Positions 1-5,357 of a stretch of 5,455 nucleotides of DNA are shown here, one piece after another. Positions within the stretch are counted from its first letter, which is position 1. Each line of letters begins with the position of its first letter. This DNA is from Gammaproteobacteria bacterium. Lineage in GTDB: Bacteria > Pseudomonadota > Gammaproteobacteria > Chromatiales > Chromatiaceae. The stretch covers positions 1 through 5,455 of the forward strand of contig JAUXGQ010000164.1 of NCBI GenBank assembly GCA_030621975.1, written 5' to 3'. The position numbers and the translations under genes are program-made. The notes under the pieces were generated by a model. That model saw nothing but the letters and a program-made list of their open reading frames with translations. It made no database searches and was not told the DNA's origin.

Positions 1-247
1 CGGTGGATTTCGCATCGCCGTGGTGAACTCCAACGTACCCAACATGGTGGGCCAGATCTCCACCGATCTGGCGGAGGCCGGATTGAACATCCTGGATCTG
101 CTGAACAAGTCGCGCGGCGAGGTGGCCTGTACCTTGCTCGACGTGGACAAGGCGCCGCCCCAGGAAACCCTGGACCGGATCGCAGCCATCGTGGGGGTGC
201 TCTCGGTACGCTGTCTGGGCTGCCAGACGTCTACGCAGGAGTCATGA
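1..247 (+). CDS. serA: D-3-phosphoglycerate dehydrogenase, C-terminal ACT domain (5'-partial)
   Basis: Only the last 81 codons are in the window; the frame begins at base 2 and stops at TGA 245-247. The visible peptide begins GGFRIAVVNSNVPNMVGQ and continues with LAEAGLNILDLLNKSRGEVA and a closing GVLSVRCL strand, the beta-alpha-beta-beta-alpha-beta pattern of an ACT domain. The NVPNMVGQ loop followed by GLNI and NKSRGE is typical of the C-terminal regulatory domain of SerA, which oxidises 3-phosphoglycerate to 3-phosphohydroxypyruvate with NAD+ in the cytosol, the first step of serine synthesis. In this family the ACT domain usually mediates serine feedback. A short polar tail (GCQTSTQES) follows the domain. 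The catalytic and NAD-binding domains lie upstream of the window, so the identification rests on the ACT domain and on the neighbouring pheA, a common arrangement in gammaproteobacteria. Another ACT-bearing protein is possible but less likely. Confidence 0.88.
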   Translation, partial: GGFRIAVVNSNVPNMVGQISTDLAEAGLNILDLLNKSRGEVACTLLDVDKAPPQETLDRIAAIVGVLSVRCLGCQTSTQES

Positions 248-299
248 GTCGGTAGATTCTTTAGAGGCATAACAGAGTTCTTCTGGGTATGATGTGGGC

Positions 300-1382
300 A
301 TGAGCGACGAGCAACATCTTGAGGGTATACGCGCCCGTATCGATAGCCTGGATGAGCAGATTCAAGCGCTGATCAGCCAGCGGGCCGCGGCCGCCAAGGA
401 GATTGCCGATATCAAGCTTGCGGAAGGCACCGACACCCGGTTCTACCGGCCCGAGCGCGAGGCCGCCGTGCTCAGCCGGGTTCAGGATCGAAATCGGGGC
501 CCCCTGTCCGACGAGGAGATGGCGCGGTTGTTTCGAGAGATCATGTCGGCTTGTCTCGCCCTGGAACAGCCCTTGCGAATCGCCTTTCTCGGACCCCAGG
601 GTACCTTTACCCAATCAGCCGCCCTCAAGCACTTCGGTCACTCCGTAAGCACCGAGCCCATGAATTCCATACCGGACGTGTTCCAGGAGGTGGAATCGGG
701 GGCCGCTCACTATGGCGTCGTACCGGTAGAAAACTCAACCGAAGGTGTGATCTCCCATACCCTGGATACCTTTATCAAGTCGCCACTGCGTATCTGCGGT
801 GAGGTAACCTTGCGCATCAACCATCAACTGCTGGGCCAGGTGAAACTGGATGCGGTCAAGACGGTGTACTCGCATCAGCAGTCCCTGGCGCAGTGCCGCG
901 GATGGCTGGACCGACAGCTTCCCGGCGCCAGGCGGGTTGCGGTGGGCAGTAATGCCGAGGCCGCAAGACTCGCAACCACCGAACCCGACTGTGCCGCCAT
1001 AGCCGGCGAAACCGCGGCGGAACTCTACGGTCTCAAATCGTTGGCGAAGAACATAGAGGATGAACCAGGCAATACGACCCGTTTTCTGGTCATCGGAAAA
1101 CAGCGGGTACCCCCGAGCGGCAGGGATAAGACCAGCCTGTTGCTGGCTACCCAAAATGTCTCGGGTGGTCTGCACCGGCTGCTGACGCCGCTGGCCGACC
1201 ACGAGATCAGCATGTCACGCATCGAATCCCGCCCTTCACGCCAGGGGATGTGGGATTACGTTTTCTTCGTTGACCTGGAAGGTCACGAAGAGGATGAACA
1301 GGTGGCGAAAGCGCTTACGGCCTTGAAGCAAGAGGCAAAGCTGTGCAAGGTACTCGGGTCCTATCCCAGGGCGGTATTGTAA
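300..1382 (+). CDS. pheA: Bifunctional chorismate mutase / prephenate dehydratase (P-protein)
   Basis: This 360-residue cytosolic enzyme converts chorismate to prephenate and then to phenylpyruvate, committing carbon to phenylalanine. Residues 1-90 are an all-helical AroQ chorismate mutase domain; R11, R28, K39 and E52 align with active-site residues of the E. coli domain. Prephenate dehydratase spans about 93-268, with GPQGTFT (98-104), PVENSTEG (142-149) and the catalytic NTTRF motif (258-262). A C-terminal ACT domain (about 277-355) carries GGLHRLL (289-295) and ESRPS (309-313), the phenylalanine-binding region that gives feedback inhibition in this family. The length is normal. I chose ATG at 300 because the protein then begins MSDEQHLEGIRARID like its relatives; an in-frame GTG at 294 would add two residues. 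No strong Shine-Dalgarno precedes either start. The gene begins 52 bases after serA, with no room for a PheL-type leader peptide and attenuator. Confidence 0.97.
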   Translation: MSDEQHLEGIRARIDSLDEQIQALISQRAAAAKEIADIKLAEGTDTRFYRPEREAAVLSRVQDRNRGPLSDEEMARLFREIMSACLALEQPLRIAFLGPQGTFTQSAALKHFGHSVSTEPMNSIPDVFQEVESGAAHYGVVPVENSTEGVISHTLDTFIKSPLRICGEVTLRINHQLLGQVKLDAVKTVYSHQQSLAQCRGWLDRQLPGARRVAVGSNAEAARLATTEPDCAAIAGETAAELYGLKSLAKNIEDEPGNTTRFLVIGKQRVPPSGRDKTSLLLATQNVSGGLHRLLTPLADHEISMSRIESRPSRQGMWDYVFFVDLEGHEEDEQVAKALTALKQEAKLCKVLGSYPRAVL

Positions 1383-1396
1383 AGGGCTATATTTTC

Positions 1397-1423
1397 ACCA
1401 CAGAGACACGAAGGGCACAGAGA
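1397..1423. repeat. Short phased intergenic repeat (CCACAGAGA type)
   Basis: Fourteen bases after pheA stops, a run of near-repeats reads ACCACAGAGA, then CACGAAGGG, then CACAGAGA, with a unit of about 9-10 bases, close to one DNA helical turn. Similar CACAGAGA or CACGGAT runs occur between genes in many proteobacteria. I know of no settled name or function for them. Related runs appear at 3687-3722 and 3986-4009 in this window. Confidence 0.55.
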
Positions 1424-1458
1424 TTTCGAACGGAAACGAGTTAATGCGCGAGTTTGTT

Positions 1459-1532
1459 GTAGGCTGGGGCTCGCCCCAGCTTCGCTGCGTACCGGTGCGC
1501 GAAACAAAGAGCTGGGGCTCGCCCCAGCCTAC
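1459..1532. repeat. REP pair (BIME-like), family A, copy 1
   Basis: Two REP-like units face each other across a 30-base spacer. The left unit (1459-1480) begins with the tetranucleotide GTAG, followed by a hairpin with stem GCTGGGGC/GCCCCAGC and a two-base loop TC. The right unit (1511-1532) is its inverse and ends in CTAC. A GTAG preceding a hairpin is the known signature of REP elements mobilised by RAYT transposases. The outer arms pair with each other over 22 bases except for the two central loop bases, so either two small hairpins or one long one can form. No T-run follows, so it is not a standard terminator; a role in mRNA stability is only inference. A second copy of the same length and orientation lies at 5354-5427. 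Confidence 0.85.
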
Positions 1533-1617
1533 CTCTGTAGTTCGGGCTGGGCCGGATCAGGGTACGTTCCGTGAGTCTGCTCCTCTGCCAACTGATAACC
1601 AATAAATACGGGTTTCG

Positions 1618-2739
1618 GTGACCGAGAATCGCTTCCTGCAGTTTACCGCGCCAGGCATCGCAGGCCTTAAGCCTTACGTGCCTGGAAAACCGGTGTCGGA
1701 ACTCGAACGGGAATTGGGGATTACCGACGCGGTAAAACTGGCCTCCAACGAAAACCCCCTCGGACCGGGTGAGAAGGCCAGGGCGGTGGTAAAGGGCCTC
1801 GTCGGGGAACTGGCAAGATATCCGGACGGGGGCGGTTACGAGTTGCGCGGGGCCCTCGCGAAATACCACGGGCTCGACCCTGGGTGTATTACCCTGGGCA
1901 ATGGTTCCAACGACGTTCTGGATCTGATTGCGAGAACCTTTCTTGCGCCAGGCTATGAGGCGGTATTTTCGCAGCATGCCTTCGCCGTTTACCCGATCTG
2001 CACCCAGGCGGTGGGGGCCGCATCCAAGGTGGCGCCGGCCCATGATGGCAGCAGGGGGCCGTGCTTTGGCCATGACCTCCCAGCCATGCTGAGGCTGGTG
2101 GGCGAGCGCACCCGGGTCGTTTTCGTCGCCAATCCCAACAACCCCACCGGTACCTGGTTGAGCAGGGATGATCTGCAGGGCTTTATTGCGGCGCTTCCGG
2201 CGCATGTCATCCTGGTGATCGACGAGGCCTATTTCGACTACGTCGAGGAGGCAGATTATCCCGATGCCAGCCAGTGGCTTTCCCGGTATCCCAACCTGAT
2301 CGTGACCCGTACCTTCTCGAAGGCCTACGGTCTGGCGGCGCTGAGGATAGGTTACGGTCTGTCCCACCCGGGGGTGGCGGAACTGCTCAACAGGGTACGA
2401 CAACCGTTCAACGTCAATGCGCTGGCGTTGGCAGCGGCACGTGCGGCACTCTCGGACCAGGCGCATATCGAGCGCTCGGTGGCCGTTAATCGCGACGGCA
2501 TGGCGCAATTGATTGAGGGATTTTCAGCCCTGGGTCTGGAATATATTCCGTCCGCCGGAAATTTTCTCTGTGTGGACGTAGGGGGACCGGCCGCGGGGGT
2601 GGATGCGGCGCTGCAGCGCGAAGGATGCATCGTCAGGCCCATAGCGAATTATGGAATGCCGAACCATCTGCGTGTCACTGTAGGTCTCGCGGAGGAAAAC
2701 CAACGCCTGCTGAATGCGCTGTCGGGGTCGCTCGGATGA
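1618..2739 (+). CDS. hisC: Histidinol-phosphate aminotransferase
   Basis: This 373-residue, PLP-dependent class I/II aminotransferase normally transfers an amino group from glutamate to imidazole acetol-phosphate in histidine synthesis. Visible motifs are KLASNENPLGP (40-50, substrate-binding N-terminal region), YPDGGGYELR (68-77), GNGSNDVLDL (94-103, PLP phosphate pocket), ANPNNPTGT (171-179), DEAYFDY (202-208) and TFSKAYGLAALRIGY (232-246), with the Schiff-base lysine at K235. The length is normal and all core motifs are intact. The GTG at 1618 is the only plausible start: an in-frame TAA lies at 1603-1605 and the family alignment begins here. The ribosome site is poor. The location between pheA and tyrA, away from his genes, is common in pseudomonads and relatives, and suggests that the enzyme may also transaminate phenylpyruvate or prephenate. 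That is inference, since substrate range cannot be read from the sequence. Confidence 0.95.
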   Translation: MTENRFLQFTAPGIAGLKPYVPGKPVSELERELGITDAVKLASNENPLGPGEKARAVVKGLVGELARYPDGGGYELRGALAKYHGLDPGCITLGNGSNDVLDLIARTFLAPGYEAVFSQHAFAVYPICTQAVGAASKVAPAHDGSRGPCFGHDLPAMLRLVGERTRVVFVANPNNPTGTWLSRDDLQGFIAALPAHVILVIDEAYFDYVEEADYPDASQWLSRYPNLIVTRTFSKAYGLAALRIGYGLSHPGVAELLNRVRQPFNVNALALAAARAALSDQAHIERSVAVNRDGMAQLIEGFSALGLEYIPSAGNFLCVDVGGPAAGVDAALQREGCIVRPIANYGMPNHLRVTVGLAEENQRLLNALSGSLG

Positions 2740-3638
2740 TAGATCGGCTTGCGGTTATCGGGGTAGGCCTGATCGGCGGGTCGTTGGCCCGGGCATTGCG
2801 GGCTGCCGGTGAAGTGAGGCAGGTCGTGGGGTGCGGGCGTAAGACACCCAATCTGCAACGCGCCCGGGAACTGGGGGTCATCGATCACTATACCCAGGAC
2901 ATCGGCGAGGCGGTGAAAGGGGCGGATATGGTGCTGCTGGCAATACCGCTGGGCGCCATGAGAGCCGCTTTCGCGGCGATGAAGGACCATCTTTCCCCGC
3001 ATGCGGTGGTCACGGATGGTGGCAGCGTCAAAGGTTGTGTGGTAGCGGATGCAAAGGCGGTATTCGGTCGCGTGCCGGGTAACTTTGTCCCCGGCCATCC
3101 CATTGCCGGTACCGAGCACAGCGGGGTGGAGGCGTCCTTTGCGGAACTCTATCAAAACAGGCGCGTTATTCTCACCCCCGTGAAGGATACGGAGAAAGCG
3201 GCGCTGGAGCGCGTAGAGGCCATGTGGCGGATCTGCGGCGCGGAGGTCATTCGCATGGAGGTGGCGCACCACGATGAGGTGCTGGCCGCAACCAGTCATC
3301 TGCCCCACATGCTGGCGTTCAGTCTCGTGGATGCCCTGGCCCGCATGAAGGAGAACGACGAGATCTTTCGCTATGCGGCAGGGGGATTCCGGGATTTTAC
3401 GCGAATCGCATCGAGCAACCCGGTGATGTGGCGGGATATCTGCCTCGCCAACAGAGGTCCTTTGAGAAAGATGGTCAAGCGCTTCGCCAGAGAACTGCAT
3501 GATCTGGCCGACGCCCTCGACAGCGCGGACGGAAAGGATCTGCTGGAAATCTTCGAACGTGCTAAAGCCGCACGGGATCGTTATGTCGACGGGGTCGGGC
3601 GCGATCGGGGTTCAGGCTCCGAACAAGATGTTTTTTAA
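2736..3638 (+). CDS. tyrA: Prephenate/arogenate dehydrogenase
   Basis: This 300-residue dehydrogenase oxidatively decarboxylates prephenate to 4-hydroxyphenylpyruvate (or arogenate to tyrosine) in the cytosol. The N-terminal Rossmann fold opens with VIGVGLIGGSL (7-17). GHPIAGTEHSGVEA (120-133) carries the conserved active-site histidine H121. TSHLPH (186-191) and GGFRDFTRIASSNPVMWRDI (216-235) belong to the C-terminal helical dimerisation domain and contribute substrate-binding residues. No chorismate mutase domain is fused, and no ACT domain follows. The start at ATG 2736 overlaps the hisC stop as ATGA and puts the dinucleotide fold at residue 7; the frame stays open upstream to a possible ATG at 2625, but that stretch lies within hisC and matches nothing in the family. 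At the end of the second beta strand (VVGCGRK, 30-36) the usual acidic residue of NAD-binding forms is absent and R35 is present, so NADP+ use is possible. Confidence 0.95.
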   Translation: MIDRLAVIGVGLIGGSLARALRAAGEVRQVVGCGRKTPNLQRARELGVIDHYTQDIGEAVKGADMVLLAIPLGAMRAAFAAMKDHLSPHAVVTDGGSVKGCVVADAKAVFGRVPGNFVPGHPIAGTEHSGVEASFAELYQNRRVILTPVKDTEKAALERVEAMWRICGAEVIRMEVAHHDEVLAATSHLPHMLAFSLVDALARMKENDEIFRYAAGGFRDFTRIASSNPVMWRDICLANRGPLRKMVKRFARELHDLADALDSADGKDLLEIFERAKAARDRYVDGVGRDRGSGSEQDVF

Positions 3639-3686
3639 GGGTCCTCAGCGGCATTTGTGGGCAAAGCACTGCGAATTTAAGATGTA

Positions 3687-3722
3687 AACCACGGATGAAC
3701 ACGGATTAACACAGATAGGATT
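3687..3722. repeat. Short phased intergenic repeat (CCACGGATGAA type), left of the RAYT remnant
   Basis: Three successive units, CCACGGATGAA, CACGGATTAA and CACAGATAGG, repeat every 10-11 bases. The pattern resembles the run after pheA (1397-1423) and the shorter run at 3986-4009. It ends about ten bases before the left REP of the mobile unit. Function unknown. Confidence 0.6.
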
Positions 3723-3731
3723 CCTAGCCCG

Positions 3732-3762
3732 CGTAGGATGCGGTGAGCCTGCGAACCGCATC
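3732..3762 (+). repeat. REP element, family B, left arm
   Basis: After one base (C3732) the unit begins GTAG (3733-3736), directly followed by a hairpin with stem GATGCGGT (3737-3744) and ACCGCATC (3755-3762) around a ten-base loop. GTAG plus a hairpin is the hallmark of RAYT-linked REPs. The stem differs from that of the family A units at 1459 and 5354, pointing to a different cognate transposase. The RAYT remnant begins 11 bases further on. Confidence 0.85.
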
Positions 3763-3773
3763 AATCGAGAAGC

Positions 3774-3941
3774 ATGACAGAATACCGTAGAGCCAAGGCT
3801 GAAGGCGCAACGTACTTTTTTAACTGTCAATTGCGCCGAACGCCGAGGCAATCATCTATTGGTGGAGCATATGTTCGACGAGGTATTGTCTCGGCGGACT
3901 GGGCTGGTGAACTTGATGACAATTTGGAGGTTGGAGAGTGA
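3774..3941 (+). pseudogene. RAYT (REP-associated tyrosine transposase) remnant, core deleted
   Basis: From ATG 3774 the peptide reads MTEYRRAKAEGATYFF, the usual start of a RAYT transposase. The next stretch makes sense only in another frame, from 3823: TVNCAERRGNHLLVEH, which continues the RAYT N-terminus; one extra base near 3822 explains the shift. From 3870 the first frame again reads family-like sequence, YVRRGIVSADWAGELDDN and on to VGE with TGA at 3939-3941, matching the typical DWAG-containing C-terminal tail. The middle, which should hold the HUH metal-binding motif and the catalytic tyrosine (an estimated 110-130 residues, from my memory of family length), is absent. Because the frameshift and the deletion cancel, an open frame of 55 codons remains. 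A working transposase is excluded; whether the 55-residue peptide is made is unknown. The family assignment is by recalled motif, not by search. Confidence 0.8.
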
Positions 3942-3948
3942 CCCGATC

Positions 3949-3979
3949 GATGCGGTTCGCAGGCTCACCGCATCCTACG
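3949..3979 (-). repeat. REP element, family B, right arm
   Basis: This is the exact reverse complement of 3732-3762, so on the - strand it reads GTAG followed by the GATGCGGT hairpin. It begins eight bases after the stop of the RAYT remnant. Perfect identity of the two arms over 31 bases, while the gene between them has decayed, suggests a recent arrival, selection on the REPs, or gene conversion. Confidence 0.85.
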
Positions 3980-3985
3980 TGCTGA

Positions 3986-4009
3986 ACCCACGGAAACCAC
4001 GGAAATTAT
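3986..4009. repeat. Short phased intergenic repeat (CCACGGAAA type), right of the RAYT remnant
   Basis: Two units, CCCACGGAAA and CCACGGAAA, run into the AT-rich stretch TTATTTAAATAG before aroA. It shares the CCACGGA core with 3687-3722 on the other side of the mobile unit, so the two may be halves of one older repeat run split by insertion. No promoter with a convincing -35 and -10 pair was found here. Confidence 0.5.
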
Positions 4010-4028
4010 TTAAATAGTCGAAGAGACA

Positions 4029-5357
4029 GTGGTAAATCGGCAAGGAAGAGTCAGTTTTCATGTGCGCCCGGGCGGCAAGCTGCGCGGGCACCTGCGGGTG
4101 CCGGGGGATAAGTCCATTTCGCATCGGGCGATCATGCTCGGATCGCTGGCCAAGGGGTTGACCCGGATTTCGGGATTCCTGGAGGGGACGGACAGCCTGG
4201 CCACCTTGCATGCCCTGCGCCGCATGGGCGTGGTTATCGAGGGGCCCGACGCGGGGCGCGTCAGCATCCGTGGTGTCGGGATGAATGGACTTCGAGCCCC
4301 GGAGCTACCCCTGGACCTGGGCAATTCCGGCACCTCCATGCGCCTGTTATCGGGCTTGCTGGCGGGTCAACGGTTTCCGGTGACATTGACAGGCGATGCG
4401 TCCCTGTGCGGCAGGCCCATGCGTCGGGTAACCAGGCCTTTGACGGAAATGGGTGCGGATATCCAGGGCACCCAAGCCGGAACCGCTCCTCTACACATTC
4501 GCCCGGTAGAGCGACTCCGGGGTCTGACATACCGCATGCCGGTCGCCAGTGCCCAGGTCAAATCATCTCTATTGCTCGCGGGGCTGTTCGCCGAAGGGGA
4601 AACCTGCGTCACGGAACCGGCGCCCACCCGGGACCATACCGAGCGGATGCTGGCCGGTTTCGGTTACCAGGTGCGCCGCGAGGGCGCCAGCGCGTGCCTC
4701 ACCGGTGGCGGCGAGCTGCGCGCCTGCGCGCTGGATATCCCGGCGGATATCTCCTCAGCGGCCTTCTTCCTGGTGGGTGCGAGCATAACGCCGGGTTCGG
4801 AGCTGCTTCTGGAACATGTGGGGATCAACCCCACGCGCATCGGCGTAATCAATATCCTGCGCGAAATGGGGGCGCGGATCGAGGTCCTGAATCCCCGCGA
4901 CGTCGGCGGTGAGCCGGTGGCGGATCTTCGGGTAGGTTCCGCCCGCCTAAGGGGGATACGGATACCGGAGAAACAGGTGCCGTTGGCGATCGACGAGTTC
5001 CCGGCCTTGTTCGTGGCGGCGGCCTGCGCGGAAGGCGAAACAAGGCTTACCGGTGCCGCCGAGCTGCGCGTGAAGGAGAGCGATCGAATCCAGGTGATGG
5101 CGGACGGATTAGCAACCCTGGGTGTCAAGGCGCAGACCACACCGGACGGCATCATAATTCAAGGCGGCCCCATCCAGGGGGGGCATGTGGAAAGCCACGG
5201 GGATCACCGGATCGCCATGGCATTCGCCATGGCGGCCTTGCGGGCTCAGGGCAAGATCGTCATCAACGACTGCGCCAACGTAAACACCTCGTTTCCGGGA
5301 TTCGTGTCGCTGGCGTCCCAAGCCGGGCTGGGCATTTCGGCGCCGGAGGCGACGTAG
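4029..5357 (+). CDS. aroA: 3-phosphoshikimate 1-carboxyvinyltransferase (EPSP synthase)
   Basis: This 442-residue cytosolic enzyme joins shikimate-3-phosphate and phosphoenolpyruvate to give EPSP, the sixth step of the shikimate pathway. Visible signatures are GDKSISHR (26-33, catalytic K28), LGNSGTSMRLL (97-107, PEP site), SAQVKSSLLLAGL (174-186), RDHTE (201-205), NPTR (267-270), IDEFP (321-325, catalytic D322), ELRVKESDRI (345-354, with K349, E350 and R353) and HGDHRIAMA (390-398). The combination of GDKS, SAQVK, RDHTE and NPTR fits the class II group (Bacillus and some pseudomonads) rather than the E. coli type. The first possible start is GTG 4029, since TAA lies in frame at 4011; GAAGAG at 4020-4025 is close but usable. 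GTG 4062 would cut into the conserved PGG region. In Pseudomonas aeruginosa this domain is fused to TyrA; here it is separate. The TAG stop lies within the first bases of the following REP pair. Confidence 0.97.
   Translation: MVNRQGRVSFHVRPGGKLRGHLRVPGDKSISHRAIMLGSLAKGLTRISGFLEGTDSLATLHALRRMGVVIEGPDAGRVSIRGVGMNGLRAPELPLDLGNSGTSMRLLSGLLAGQRFPVTLTGDASLCGRPMRRVTRPLTEMGADIQGTQAGTAPLHIRPVERLRGLTYRMPVASAQVKSSLLLAGLFAEGETCVTEPAPTRDHTERMLAGFGYQVRREGASACLTGGGELRACALDIPADISSAAFFLVGASITPGSELLLEHVGINPTRIGVINILREMGARIEVLNPRDVGGEPVADLRVGSARLRGIRIPEKQVPLAIDEFPALFVAAACAEGETRLTGAAELRVKESDRIQVMADGLATLGVKAQTTPDGIIIQGGPIQGGHVESHGDHRIAMAFAMAALRAQGKIVINDCANVNTSFPGFVSLASQAGLGISAPEAT

Larger units (their letters stand above)
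3732..3979. mobile_element. Decayed REP/RAYT unit (non-autonomous)
   Basis: This 248-base unit fills most of the gap between tyrA and aroA. It is bounded by a perfect 31-base inverted repeat (3732-3762 and 3949-3979), each arm being a REP element, and it encloses a collapsed RAYT transposase gene on the + strand (3774-3941). RAYT genes flanked by inverted REPs are a known arrangement: they encode single-stranded-DNA HUH/Y1 transposases related to those of IS200/IS605. Here the catalytic core of the gene is missing, so the unit cannot mobilise itself. It could move only if a full RAYT recognising the same REP exists elsewhere in the genome. The rest of the 390-base gap holds two short phased repeats and no other feature I can support. 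Confidence 0.78.

Noticed and set aside
288..293. TATGAT as a -10 box for pheA
   Set aside because: There is no matching -35 at 16-18 bases, and it lies only seven bases before the start codon.
294..299. GTG 294 as the pheA start
   Set aside because: It would add only two residues. ATG 300 begins the family-like MSDEQ sequence. It cannot be excluded, since neither start has a good ribosome site.
1459..1532. CRISPR-like or tandem array
   Set aside because: Only two inverted units with one spacer exist at each site. The GTAG-hairpin form fits REP pairs.
1441..2508. Long open frame on the - strand opposite hisC (355 codons)
   Set aside because: It is a shadow of a high-GC coding gene: it shows no recognisable domain, is rich in Arg, Gly and His, and runs through the REP pair.
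2625..2735. Upstream extension of tyrA by 37 codons to ATG 2625
   Set aside because: The stretch lies within hisC, has no family similarity, and the ATG at 2736 gives the expected Rossmann start and a typical ATGA overlap.
2649..3500. Long open frame on the - strand opposite tyrA (283 codons)
   Set aside because: It is the antisense shadow of tyrA, with no domain and unusual composition.
3610..3638. Rho-independent terminator at the end of tyrA (GTTC/GAAC followed by a T-run)
   Set aside because: The stem is only four base pairs, six bases separate it from the T-run, and it lies inside the coding region.
3645..3851. Open frame of 68 codons on the - strand in the tyrA-aroA gap
   Set aside because: It spans the phased repeat, a REP and the RAYT head in antisense, and resembles no protein I know.
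3871..4017. Open frame of 48 codons starting MFDEVLSRRTG with a GGTGGAG before it, a possible leader peptide for aroA
   Set aside because: It runs through the RAYT tail in the wrong frame, then through the right REP and the phased repeat. The apparent ribosome site is the GTGGAG (Val-Glu) codons of the decayed RAYT.
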